Positions 7,800 to 15,810 of a DNA stretch of 42,305 nt are shown in pieces. Source of the stretch: Lachnospiraceae bacterium (GTDB lineage: Bacteria; Bacillota; Clostridia; Lachnospirales; Lachnospiraceae); NCBI GenBank assembly GCA_021200995.1, contig JAJQFS010000037.1:1-42305 (forward strand), written 5' to 3'. Below the pieces are notes generated by a model. The model was not told where the DNA came from, ran no database searches, and saw nothing but the letters and a program-made list of their open reading frames with translations. Position 1 is the stretch's first letter; the number at the start of each line of letters is the position of its first letter. Made by a program: the position numbers and the translations under genes.

Positions 7800-9572
7800 C
7801 TATTCTCTCAATCCTGCTTCGCCTCTTATATTGCTCTGTGATGCATCGGGATCGGAATGTGCCATGTTGTCTTCAGCCTGAGCCGCTCTCCTTTCCGCCT
7901 TCTGTTCTGTGTTGTTTTCCTTTTTCTGTGCAGCGCTGCCCTCAGCCTTCTGTACGACGGCGCTTCCGCTATTCTGAACGGCACTGGCTTTGCCCTTTTG
8001 CATGGCGCTCTCACCCTTCTCAGTCTCCTGCGCAGGAGCCGGCTCCACTATGCCGCTGGACCGGCGTTTATTCTTTGACGTGGCCGCGGAATTCAGGTCT
8101 CCAAGGCTGACGTCCGTTGCTTTTTCGTATCCATAGCCATAGCCGTCGCCGTATTTGCCGCCATATTTCCCACCGTATTTGCCGCCATAACGGCGGTATT
8201 CCTTCTGCTGTGAGGTAGAATAGGTCGCCACTATGCCCAACAGTCTGGCTCCCACATTGTCAAGGGTGCGCAGGGACGTGCTGACCATTCTCCGGTCATA
8301 GAAGTCCTCCCGCGCCACAAACAGCATGCCATCGATGTATTTCGAGACGCCCAGGGCGTCCGATACAATTCCGATCGGCGGGAGATCGAGGATGACGTAA
8401 TCAAAGGTATCCCGCAGCATCTCCAGTACGACCTGCATGCGCTCGGAGCCCAGCAGTTCCGAAGGATTGGGAGGAATGCTGCCCGATGAAATGACATAAA
8501 GATTGGTTCCCGCTGTCGAATATTTCTGTAAAACGGCCTTCCCGCTCGCCTGGCCTGCCAAGAAATTGGTCATGCCGGGTTTTTGTTTGAGTTTCAGGCT
8601 TGTGGCTATGGTGGGAAGGCGGAAATCGCAGTCCACCAGGCAGACTCGCGCCTTTGTCTGCGCCAGGGTATAGGCCAGGTTGATGGAGGTGGTGGATTTG
8701 CCTTCCAGACGAACGGAGGACGTCACGCCAATCACATGGCAGTCCTGTTCACCGGAAAAGCAGAAGGAAATATTGGCGCGCAGCAGTTTATAGGACTCTG
8801 CCGCCGCAAAGCTCATCTGTTCGCACAGCTCCGCTGTTTCCTCGCTCTTTTTCCTGCGCTTTTTTGTCGGCGTGCCCATATAGGGAATAACGGAAAGAAC
8901 CGCCTTGTCCTTGAAGTTTCTGCGGATTTTCTCTTCCGCGCTCTGGCCGTTTTGCAGCAGGGACAGCAGCAGAATAACGCAGCAGCTGAGCGCGAAACCC
9001 GCCAGAGCTCCCATCATGGTATATTTTCTGATTCTGGGGGAGCTTTTCTGTGTGGGTACGCGGGCATATTCAATCACTTTCACGGAGCTGCCGATGACCA
9101 CGTCCATGATCTGCTCCGGCGCGACCTCCGCGATCGCGTTGGCAATCTCAGCCGCTTCCAACGGATCGGAGCTAGTCACGGTCACGCGAAATACTTCCGT
9201 GTCATTGACGGAAGTGGTGGAGATCATATTGCAAAGCTGCTCGTAGCTGTAGTCGACGCCGGTCTGCTCCATGACCGCGCTGATCGTCGAATAGCTGGTC
9301 AGAACGACCGCGTAGGTATCGACCAGGCTCTGGGCCGCTGACAAATCGGAACTGGTAATGCTGGTGGAGGAACTGACTGAGTTGTTGACATACATTTTGA
9401 TGGAGGACTGATAGAGTGGAGTGATGGCAAATCTGGCAATGAAAAACCCGACGCCTCCCAGTAAAAGTGTGGATAAAATAATGACGACAATGTGCCGCAG
9501 CAGAAGCTTCAGAAGCTCATCCAGGTGGATCACTGCCCTATTGTCGTCCAGATATTCAATCCATTCGTTCAT
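7800..9572 (-). CDS. Fused Wzz chain-length regulator and BY-type tyrosine kinase
   Basis: The start at 9572 (MNEWIEYLDD) has AAGGAAA upstream, giving 590 residues. Residues ~25-48 and ~185-205 are the two membrane spans of a polysaccharide co-polymerase, with an extracellular loop between and the proline motif (VPTQKSSP) before the second span. The cytoplasmic kinase domain follows: Walker A SSVRLEGKSTT (~285-295), Walker A' VCLVDCDFRLP (~310-320) and Walker B YVILDLPPIG (~392-401). The tyrosine cluster at ~459-482 is built from repeated GGKY units. Unusually for this family, about 100 Ala/Gln/Glu/Lys-rich residues follow. It should control polymer length and export through autophosphorylation. 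It heads the visible operon. Confidence 0.9.
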   Translation of the reverse strand: MNEWIEYLDDNRAVIHLDELLKLLLRHIVVIILSTLLLGGVGFFIARFAITPLYQSSIKMYVNNSVSSSTSITSSDLSAAQSLVDTYAVVLTSYSTISAVMEQTGVDYSYEQLCNMISTTSVNDTEVFRVTVTSSDPLEAAEIANAIAEVAPEQIMDVVIGSSVKVIEYARVPTQKSSPRIRKYTMMGALAGFALSCCVILLLSLLQNGQSAEEKIRRNFKDKAVLSVIPYMGTPTKKRRKKSEETAELCEQMSFAAAESYKLLRANISFCFSGEQDCHVIGVTSSVRLEGKSTTSINLAYTLAQTKARVCLVDCDFRLPTIATSLKLKQKPGMTNFLAGQASGKAVLQKYSTAGTNLYVISSGSIPPNPSELLGSERMQVVLEMLRDTFDYVILDLPPIGIVSDALGVSKYIDGMLFVAREDFYDRRMVSTSLRTLDNVGARLLGIVATYSTSQQKEYRRYGGKYGGKYGGKYGDGYGYGYEKATDVSLGDLNSAATSKNKRRSSGIVEPAPAQETEKGESAMQKGKASAVQNSGSAVVQKAEGSAAQKKENNTEQKAERRAAQAEDNMAHSDPDASQSNIRGEAGLRE

Positions 9573-9617
9573 TCTTTTGTATTTCCTTTTCTTACGTGTT
9601 TGCGGCTGCCAGCGCAT

Positions 9618-9823
9618 AAAGCAGACTTTTTGCGTCAGCGGAAATTTGTTTCAGTTGCCTGGCTCATCCCCGCGGATGACCTTATTCAGCGCCATAAAAG
9701 TGTAGTTGTCAGGAAGTAATTCCCACTGACATCTGCACTTATTGTATTTCAAATAACAATTTATAGTATTTTACTGCAAACCATCTTGTTTGGCAGCAGC
9801 TTACAGCGCAAAAAGTCTGCTTT
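9618..9823. repeat. 17-base inverted repeat pair upstream of wzz-kinase gene
   Basis: AAAGCAGACTTTTTGCG at 9618-9634 recurs perfectly inverted as CGCAAAAAGTCTGCTTT at 9807-9823. In a minus-strand transcript the two arms could pair and enclose about 170 nucleotides. Each arm is also partly self-complementary. It could be a leader structure or the ends of a small decayed element; no gene lies between. Confidence 0.7.
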
Positions 9824-9925
9824 TCGCGCCAGTTTTTTTGTTCAAAGTGAACGCCTCTGGCCTTCCGGCGGCAATGCCCTCCTTTTTTCATTTTGTGACA
9901 CGAGCGTTATCATTTGTGGGAACGC

Positions 9926-9976
9926 AAAAAAGGCGAACTCCGCTCCACATTTCTGTGGTTGAGAGTCCGCCTTTCC
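9926..9976 (-). terminator. Terminator-like hairpin in leader (possible attenuator)
   Basis: On the minus strand an imperfect stem (AAAGGCGGACTC pairing with GAGTTCGCCTTT across a loop containing CAGAAATG) is followed directly by a run of six T. No minus-strand gene ends here, because the zinc-ribbon gene reads the other way. It may instead attenuate the exopolysaccharide operon. Confidence 0.5.
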
Positions 9977-10008
9977 TGCCGTACATCTGATTCAATTTTC
10001 ATACATTA

Positions 10009-10037
10009 TAGACCATTTCCGGAAAATATGCTATGAT
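10009..10037 (+). promoter_or_regulatory. Sigma-A promoter of the zinc-ribbon gene
   Basis: TAGACC at 10009-10014, a 17-base spacer, and TATGAT at 10032-10037 with an extended -10 TG at -15. The predicted transcript starts near 10044, which rules out the ATG at 10033 as the start of the gene and supports 10072. Confidence 0.6.
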
Positions 10038-10071
10038 ACAGCCAACGATTTTAAACAGAAAGGGCACAGAC

Positions 10072-10437
10072 ATGTTCGTGATTATCGGAACGCAAGTAAA
10101 AAAAGAAGAACTGGGATGTATCCCCGAACCTCGGATCTGTCCCAGATGCCGAAGACTGGTACATTACCAGGTGATCCGCGAGCAGCGCTGGTTCACCGTA
10201 TTCTGGGTGCCGCTTTTCCCGGTTCAGAGCAAACAGTATATTCAGTGCCCGTCCTGCGGCCTTGCCCTGCAGATGGATGAGCCGCAAATAGACGATCCAC
10301 AGAAGATGAACGAGCCGCAGGCAACAATCCCTGACAAAAGCGCCGACACGGACGGCGCTTCAACACTGAAAAAAGGCGCCCGGCAGGCCGGACGGTTAGC
10401 AGGCCGCCTGAAAAAGCGTCTGGATGAAATGATCTGA
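10072..10437 (+). CDS. Zinc-ribbon protein of unknown function
   Basis: The start at 10072 has AAAGGG about eight bases upstream and lies downstream of a clear -10 element. The 121-residue protein begins MFVIIGTQVKKEELG. It has two Cys pairs, CPRC near residue 22 and CPSC near residue 60, separated by a hydrophobic aromatic stretch (RWFTVFWVPLFPV); this is the pattern of the small zinc-ribbon family common in Clostridia. The second half is polar and low-complexity (repeated DEPQ/NEPQ), ending in a basic helix (KKGARQAGRLAGRLKKRLDE). There is no signal peptide. It faces the convergent GH127 gene with 14 bases between the stops. No specific role can be assigned. Confidence 0.72.
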   Translation: MFVIIGTQVKKEELGCIPEPRICPRCRRLVHYQVIREQRWFTVFWVPLFPVQSKQYIQCPSCGLALQMDEPQIDDPQKMNEPQATIPDKSADTDGASTLKKGARQAGRLAGRLKKRLDEMI

Positions 10438-10451
10438 ATGGTAACTTTATA

Positions 10452-12755
10452 TCATATCCTCACCCAGACTGACATTTCCCCTTCTCCCCGGTTAGCCCAG
10501 GCATAGTATGGGATCATGGTCATGGAAACGCTTTCCTCGACCGGCGGCAGATAGTCCCGGTACAGTGGCTGCTTCTCTTTCGATAAAGTTTCCCTGTACA
10601 ATGGTTCTTTCTCCGCCGATATAGTTTCCGGATTCAGCGCTTTCTTCCCCACTGGTAAAATTTCCGTTCCGCCACGCTCCTTCATACGCAGTCCCGGAAC
10701 CTCTAAAACGGACATTTTATGTCCTGCAATCTCCATCATCCCCGTTTCAATTCCCTGGCAGTGCGCTCCAATCCTGTCCAAGTCCGCACGATACAGATGT
10801 AAATCCACTCCATTATCCGCTTCCTCCATACAATAAGTCAGTGGTCCGCGAAGAAAAGCGACTTTGCCGACGTCGTCCCTGACCTGCGGATTGGCCGTCA
10901 CCATATGCGTTTCCATTGCGAAATCAAGCGTCACCAGGTCCCCGTCATGCCAATCGCCGCTCAGATGCAGATACCCGTCTTTTACTTCTGTTTTTATGAA
11001 AGCTTCAGCCGGAAAAGCTTCCTTTCCTTCTGCCTTTTGAGAAACTTCCGCCAAAGAGCGTTCCTTCCCGTTCAGTTTCTCCCCTTTCTCCGTGGCAATC
11101 CAACGCACTGCGTCCACATTGATTTCCAGCGCATATTGTTCCCCTCCGCCGCAAACCCGAACCCGTGTTTTTTTGCTCCAGTCCGGAAGGCGGAAGGCAA
11201 ACATATAGAAGGCTTCTCCGGCATCCAGCCTTACCTCCATCCGGAAATGCCCGTCCCACGGCATATCTGTTTCCGTTGTTAATTTAATTTCCTTCCCGCC
11301 GACAGACACCGCCAATTCACTTCCCATATATAAGTGCGTGTATAGCACATCCTCTGACGCAGTATACGCATAAGCCTGCACGGAGCTAACAAGCCTTGCA
11401 ATATTTGGCGGACAGCAGGCGCAGCCAAACCACTTCTGGCGGGTCGGCTGCACATGCGCAAGTCGCCGGTCCTGACGGCAGGCTTTGGGCACTACCTCCA
11501 GCGGATTCACATAGAAGAAACTCTTACCATCCAGCGCCATCCCCGCCAGAACCGTATTGTACAGCGCCCGCTCCATCGCATCCGCGTACTGGCTCTTCGC
11601 GGAAATCTCCAGCATCCTGCGGGCAAAGAAAACCAGGCCGACAGCCGCGCAGGTCTCCGAATACGCCTGATCATTGCGCAGATCAAAGGGATAGGAAAAC
11701 GCTTCCCCATGCGCGGTACCGCCAATGCCGCCGGTCACGTATAATTTTTCGGAAACAATGCTGTCCCAGAGCCTTAAGCATGCCTGATACATGCTTTCAT
11801 CGCGTGTAAGTCTCGCCACGTCTGCCATCCCGCTGTACAGATAAACTGCCCGTACCGCGTGGCCCACTGCCTCTGTCTGTTCTCTCACCGGCAGATGGGC
11901 CTGGTAATAAGCGTATCTGTCCGGATTTTCATCCGGCTTCCACTGCTTTTCCTCATACTCCGCTCTCTTTTGGCTCTCCTCATCAAAATAGTACGGCTGC
12001 TTTCCCCTCTGCTCCAGGAAAAAGGCGCTGAGCTCTAAATATTTCCACTCCCCGGTAGCCTCATAAAGTCTGGCTAACGCCATCTCCGCAATCTCATGTC
12101 CGGGATAGCCCTTGCGCTGCCCCTCCCCTGGCCCGAAATATGCCACACAGTAATCCGCGTAACGACAGGCCGCCTTTAAAAGCTTCTCTTTTCCCGTTGC
12201 CTGCGCATACGCCACCGCGCCCTCCACCAGATGCCCAAGGCAATATAATTCATGATGGTCTTTTAAATTGGTAAACACCCGGTCCATCCCATTGATGATA
12301 TAATACGTGTCCAGATACCCGTTCTCCTGCTGCGCCGCGCAGACAATCTCGATCGCCTCATCCGCCGTTTTCTCCAGCTCAGGATCCGGATGATTGCAGA
12401 GCGAATACGCAACAGCCTCAATCCATTTAGAAAAATCCGTATCCTGAAACACAAACCCATAAAATCGATCCGGATCCACTTTTCCATCCTCCGGCAAAGT
12501 CTCGAAGCCCCGGAAGGTATAAACCGGCTCTTTGAAATGAACTCCCTGCTCCCGTTTCCTTTTCATCAGGCGGCCCGCCGCCCGGAAATTGTGCATGCAA
12601 AAAGAAGGCGCCGCGCCTTCCACTCTGTCGTTTAAAGCCTCCCACTGATAGGGAAGCATCCCGGTTCTGACTACTTCCTGCTCTCTGTGCCAGAATTCAT
12701 CTGTCACTTTTATATTTTTTAAATCCATCGGTGTGCTGAAATGATTTGCGTTCAT
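10452..12755 (-). CDS. GH127 beta-L-arabinofuranosidase
   Basis: The ATG at 12755 is chosen because AAAGAGGG lies at the right distance; a GTG at 12770 is the upstream alternative. The ~767-residue protein matches the GH127 (former DUF1680) family throughout: YLDTYYIINGMDRVFTNLKD, ELYCLGHLVEGAVAYA, YVTGGIGGTAHGEAF, AYSETCAAVG, and WFGCACCPPNIARL. The E-T-C of YSETC (~367-369) and the adjacent cysteines of CACC (~447-448) correspond to the Glu, Cys and Cys,Cys residues that bind zinc and supply the thiol nucleophile in characterised GH127 enzymes. There is no signal peptide, so it acts on imported arabino-oligosaccharides. An extra charged segment lies near residues 560-600. No transporter is adjacent. 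Confidence 0.9.
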   Translation of the reverse strand: MNANHFSTPMDLKNIKVTDEFWHREQEVVRTGMLPYQWEALNDRVEGAAPSFCMHNFRAAGRLMKRKREQGVHFKEPVYTFRGFETLPEDGKVDPDRFYGFVFQDTDFSKWIEAVAYSLCNHPDPELEKTADEAIEIVCAAQQENGYLDTYYIINGMDRVFTNLKDHHELYCLGHLVEGAVAYAQATGKEKLLKAACRYADYCVAYFGPGEGQRKGYPGHEIAEMALARLYEATGEWKYLELSAFFLEQRGKQPYYFDEESQKRAEYEEKQWKPDENPDRYAYYQAHLPVREQTEAVGHAVRAVYLYSGMADVARLTRDESMYQACLRLWDSIVSEKLYVTGGIGGTAHGEAFSYPFDLRNDQAYSETCAAVGLVFFARRMLEISAKSQYADAMERALYNTVLAGMALDGKSFFYVNPLEVVPKACRQDRRLAHVQPTRQKWFGCACCPPNIARLVSSVQAYAYTASEDVLYTHLYMGSELAVSVGGKEIKLTTETDMPWDGHFRMEVRLDAGEAFYMFAFRLPDWSKKTRVRVCGGGEQYALEINVDAVRWIATEKGEKLNGKERSLAEVSQKAEGKEAFPAEAFIKTEVKDGYLHLSGDWHDGDLVTLDFAMETHMVTANPQVRDDVGKVAFLRGPLTYCMEEADNGVDLHLYRADLDRIGAHCQGIETGMMEIAGHKMSVLEVPGLRMKERGGTEILPVGKKALNPETISAEKEPLYRETLSKEKQPLYRDYLPPVEESVSMTMIPYYAWANRGEGEMSVWVRI

Positions 12756-12845
12756 CATGCCCTCTTTCACTCTTTTTCTCGTACAGTGTACTCTCTTTGC
12801 GGTGTCTGAAATATCCTCACCTGGTCCCTGTGTCCTCCCGGCACT

Positions 12846-13571
12846 TTGTATATATCATACTCTATAACAATATATCCGAAAAGTAAATCCCGAAGATCCG
12901 ACCACAATATAATAAAAAGGAACCCAAAATCAGTCCGGATATACCATATTGGGACAAATTCTGAAAAAGACTTGGTCTGTCCGGAATCATTTGAAGTAGT
13001 CAACGCCCTGCCGGGAAAGGAAAAGCCATCTGTACAATACCTGATCAACGCTGCCGGCTTCGGCAAAATCGGTTCATGGAAAGACATCTCTCTGAAAGAC
13101 TGCAGCAGCATGATTGATCTGAATTGTAAAGCGGCCGTCACCATGACACAGCTTGTGCTGCCTTACATGGGCAAAAGCGCATGCATTCTTGAAATCTGTT
13201 CCACCGCCGCTTTTCAGCCTCTCCCTTATCTCGGAATCTATTCCGCGACAAAATCCTTCCTGTACCGCTACAGTCGTTCCTTAAGGATAGAACTTATGGG
13301 AAGCGGAATTCACGTGACAGCTGTCTGTCCTTATTGGATCAGGGATACAGAATTTATCAGCAATGCGCAGGAAACCGGGAACAGTTCTTTTATCCGGCAT
13401 TTCCCGCTGGCATCGCGATCTCGTAATGTAGTAAAAAAATCCCTCACTGACGCAAAATTAGGATTGCCGGTGTCTACACCCGGCCCTGTCTGCACCATCC
13501 ACAGGGTTGCTGCAAAATTCATTCCGGGCGAGCTGATGATGGGGATCTGGGAATTCATCAGAAGAATCTGA
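12846..13571 (+). pseudogene. 5'-truncated short-chain dehydrogenase
   Basis: From about 12960 the frame matches the SDR fold: QYLINAAGFGKIGSW is the NAG motif, CSTAAFQPLPYLGIYSATK holds the catalytic Ser and the YxxxK pair, and AVCPYWIRDTEF is the segment after the active site. The C-terminus looks complete (FIPGELMMGIWEFIRRI). The N-terminal TGxxxGxG cofactor-binding segment is absent; the preceding 40 residues (MYISYSITIYPKSKSRRSDH) are unlike any SDR and lie in DNA upstream of the divergent GH127 gene. It cannot bind NAD(P) normally, so it is called a remnant. It opens a stretch of decayed genes. Confidence 0.75.
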
Positions 13572-13653
13572 AAAAGTTAGCACATTTATCATATATATTT
13601 TCATCATGACCGAATATTATCAATTCCTTTCCCTGTCCACAAAATAATTCAGA

Positions 13654-13923
13654 ATGATCAGTGCCGTCGTCGTAAGCAGAACGCAGATTACCGCCATCGC
13701 CATCCCGACCGCTTTCCTGCAATCCATGGCAGTCTTTACCGCACAGAATGTAGGTGCCGGAAACAGGGAGCGCTGTCAGAAGGGCCTTCACTATATGCTG
13801 GCCACCGCCCTGGGCGTGGGTGTGGTGCTGTCGCTCGTATGTGAATTTGGCGGCTCCATCATGGCGTCTGTCTTTACAAATGACGCGGAAACCATCTATT
13901 ACGCGGCGCAGTATCTGAAGTGA
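13654..13923 (+). pseudogene. MATE efflux transporter fragment
   Basis: About 75 residues (IPTAFLQSMAVFTAQNVGAG followed by NRERCQKGLHYMLATALG and VFTNDAETIYYAAQYLK) match an internal part of MATE-family multidrug/Na+ antiporters. This is the conserved AQNxGAG loop and the helices after it. The normal protein is about 450 residues with twelve membrane spans; both ends are missing here, and the frame stops right after QYLK. No continuation was found in other frames downstream. It is a relic rather than a working gene. Confidence 0.72.
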
Positions 13924-14186
13924 CTTTCCGATCTCCTGCTGCAGGACTTCCATCTGACGTCGGTTCTTATCTATCTCCAACGTGATCTTTCGTCTGCCCG
14001 CCGCATGTGCTGCCTGCTGTTTTTTCAGGATCTCTTTATACTTTCAATGTACCTGCATCCTTTTTTATCGGCTGCAAATAAATTGTACCGAAACGCGGCG
14101 TTTGTCGGGAGGGCCTTACAGGCCGTGAAAGGGGGCTTTGTAAGGCCCCTGATGCAGTTTCATGAACTTGTAAAGCATCAGCGTCT
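13924..14186. other. Gene-poor stretch with remnants
   Basis: Between the MATE fragment and the 3' end of the ORF6N gene I see no intact gene. On the minus strand a charged, helix-like stretch around 13924-14060 (KKQQAAHAAGRRKITLEIDK then NRRQMEVLQQEIGKSLQ) looks like coding remains, but I do not recognise it. A hairpin lies at 14111-14148. Confidence 0.4.
14111..14148. other. GGGCCTTAC/GTAAGGCCC hairpin
   Basis: A perfect nine-base inverted repeat with a 20-base loop. There is no T run on either side, so it is not a standard terminator. It lies 37 bases beyond the restored stop of the ORF6N gene and could still end its transcript. Confidence 0.5.
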
Positions 14187-14247
14187 TATTCCTCTGTTTC
14201 CAACTGCAAACGCTGCAAAATATCCTGAATTACACCGTCATCCTGAA

Positions 14248-15153
14248 TTAAGTTGATCGCAAAACATTTTTTCCTGCATCTTTCAGGGAAGCGCCGATAT
14301 GGTACGCTGTCTTTCCATCAAGTATCAGAAACCTGTCATGGAATGCTTTCGTATACTTCACAGTCAAAGAGGGATATTGCACGTTGAATGTCTTTACATC
14401 CACATCACTCAGGTGTGTCTTCTCATGCGTATATATAGCAACAGATACCCTTTCGTTCTTTTTGCAAAGTAAATTCAATGTGTCCACATCCACATATCCG
14501 TCAATCAATGTGATTTCCTTGGAGGCTTTTTGAATGAAGCTGACCAGCAAACCAAAAGCGTCATAAATCTGTCCATCAAAAAAAATCTTTTGGGAAGATT
14601 CTGCGTGGTCAGATATGTATTCAAAAATCTGTTCCAGCTTTGCATCTGTTTGTTCCTGATACTGGAGCTGGCGTAACTCAACTGCGCTGATCCGCTCGAA
14701 CATAATCGCATTATTTGCAAAAATGCGACGCATTTCCACAAAAGCGCGCATAATGCCAATGCTTACCTTTACTGCAACTTCGCTATGAAGTACACTTGCA
14801 AGCATGGATATACCCTGCTCAGTGAAAACATAAGGTAAATATCGTCTGCCGCCTCGTCCTTCCGTATTGTTTTCTACATCCATTTTTGAGGCGCCAAATT
14901 GGCACCTCAAAAACTGATACTCATCTTCAGTCAGTTGAAACATAAAATCTTCCGGAAAACGGTTAATATTTCTTTTTACTGAACGGTTCAGGGCTTTTGT
15001 TTCCACCTGATAAAGCATCGCCAGGTCACTATCCAACATAACCTGCTGTCCACGAATGACATGTATCAGACTGCGTATATCGGACTGCGCTGTATCGGCA
15101 ACAGCTATGTCTGTTTTATCTTTTGTGACGATTTCATTTTTTTCTGCTGCCAT
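14248..15153 (-). CDS. ORF6N-domain protein with PLD-like C-terminus, probable 3' frameshift
   Basis: The start at 15153 (MAAEKNEIV) has GGGGAGGA seven bases upstream; longer frames have no such site. The ORF6N DNA-binding domain covers residues ~25-140 (HVIRGQQVMLDSDLAMLYQV, then ETKALNRSVKRNINRFPEDF, and PYVFTEQGISMLASVL). A helical region follows, and the C-terminus FHDRFLILDGKTAYHIGASL is a degenerate phospholipase-D-like HxD segment. The frame ends abruptly after AGKN. Adding one A to the A6 run at 14266-14271 gives GKKCFAINLIQDDGVIQDIL and a stop at 14186, the usual family ending, so a single-base deletion or miscall is likely. Such proteins are common in prophage and accessory DNA; the role is unknown. 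Confidence 0.8.
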   Translation of the reverse strand: MAAEKNEIVTKDKTDIAVADTAQSDIRSLIHVIRGQQVMLDSDLAMLYQVETKALNRSVKRNINRFPEDFMFQLTEDEYQFLRCQFGASKMDVENNTEGRGGRRYLPYVFTEQGISMLASVLHSEVAVKVSIGIMRAFVEMRRIFANNAIMFERISAVELRQLQYQEQTDAKLEQIFEYISDHAESSQKIFFDGQIYDAFGLLVSFIQKASKEITLIDGYVDVDTLNLLCKKNERVSVAIYTHEKTHLSDVDVKTFNVQYPSLTVKYTKAFHDRFLILDGKTAYHIGASLKDAGKNVLRST

Positions 15154-15265
15154 TGATTGTCCTCCCCATAATATTATCTCTACCTGATTTTCATAGTATA
15201 ATATAAAGCACCAGATTACGACAATATTCTTGCGCCTTTTCCCACATTTTTGAGCGCACGCCAAG

Positions 15266-15391
15266 TCATAAAACTTTCCGGATCTGTGACAAGCGCCCGA
15301 TCACATCCTCCAGTTCTGACCTGATCTGCTCAATCTCCACATCCGGCGTTTCTCCCAGCACAAGATAATCAAGAGGAACGTCAAAATACAT
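15266..15391 (-). pseudogene. 41-codon remnant, possibly an XRE-regulator C-terminus
   Basis: A short frame from ATG 15391 reads MYFDVPLDYLVLGETPDVEI and ends SQIRKVL. The segment LDYLVLGE followed by an amphipathic helix resembles the tail of helix-turn-helix (XRE-type) regulators, where LGVSxDYLLxGE ends the HTH domain. No HTH is found upstream because a palindromic element (15437-15543) intervenes. Either it is the tail of a gene interrupted by that element or chance; function unlikely. Confidence 0.4.
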
Positions 15392-15436
15392 TTCTTCCTT
15401 CTTTCCGCTGCCCAGGGGCGCAGACGGAAAGAAAAA

Positions 15437-15543
15437 GAGCCGCCTGATGGTGAGAATAAAATCCGATACCGATGAAACAGAAAACGCTTAAAAGTATTTC
15501 TGCTTTCATGCGGCATCAGGAAGACTTCACCATCAGGCGGCTC
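15437..15543. repeat. 107-base near-palindromic element
   Basis: The ends are a perfect 17-base inverted repeat (GAGCCGCCTGATGGTGA at 15437-15453, its complement at 15527-15543). Inside, ATGAAACAGAAA pairs with TTTCTGCTTTCAT with one bulged base, around an unpaired centre. The whole element folds as one long stem. There is no open frame of its own. It looks like a small palindromic or MITE-like insertion. Confidence 0.7.
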
Positions 15544-15590
15544 CACAGCACACAGATTATACAGTTAAAGATGACTTAGAATCAGTCACT

Positions 15591-15668
15591 TTCCCCACAT
15601 AAGCAATCTTAGCCCCGCCAGGGGCGGGAAAGCACGCGAAGCGGGCGAGATTGCGCATGGGTGGGAAA
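15591..15668. repeat. GC-rich imperfect palindrome (REP-like)
   Basis: TTCCCCAC and GCAATCT on the left arm are mirrored by AGATTGC and GTGGGAAA on the right, around a GC-rich core containing GCCCCGCCAGGGGCGGG. The two arms pair imperfectly over about 24 bases. It lies in a gene-free stretch after the preceding palindromic element and may be an extragenic palindromic repeat. Confidence 0.55.
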
Positions 15669-15810
15669 CGGCAGTGAATGGTAACTTTCCCTCATCATAG
15701 CGCATCCGTCACAGATATGCAATGATGCAATGATAGCCGCAATCTTCAGGAAGTAATATTCGACTGCTGCTTGGTATCCACCACCTACACATTTCCAAAT
15801 GACAGGATTC

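Larger units (their letters stand above)
9573..9976 (-). promoter_or_regulatory. Long leader region of the exopolysaccharide operon
   Basis: About 500 bases separate the chain-length gene from the divergent zinc-ribbon gene. Read on the minus strand, the region has a terminator-like hairpin (9926-9976), then a 17-base segment (9823-9807) that is the exact complement of a later segment (9634-9618) just upstream of the start codon. I could not place a convincing promoter for the operon. The arrangement resembles an attenuated or structured 5' leader, but this is inference. Confidence 0.45.

Noticed and set aside
8583-9341. Long plus-strand open frame (252 codons) opposite the wzz-kinase gene
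   Set aside because: It is the antisense of a well-conserved protein, has no recognisable domain and no ribosome-binding site.
12781-12791. Perfect 11-base palindrome GTACAGTGTAC upstream of the GH127 gene
   Set aside because: Too short and single; could be an operator, but nothing else supports it.
13558-13980. Minus-strand frame of 140 codons
   Set aside because: Most of it is the antisense of the MATE fragment; only the first ~30 codons look protein-like, and these are noted under the gene-poor stretch.
14884-14914. Near-perfect palindrome TTTTTGAGG...CCTCAAAAA
   Set aside because: It lies inside the conserved ORF6N coding sequence (LRCQFGASK), so codon content explains it.
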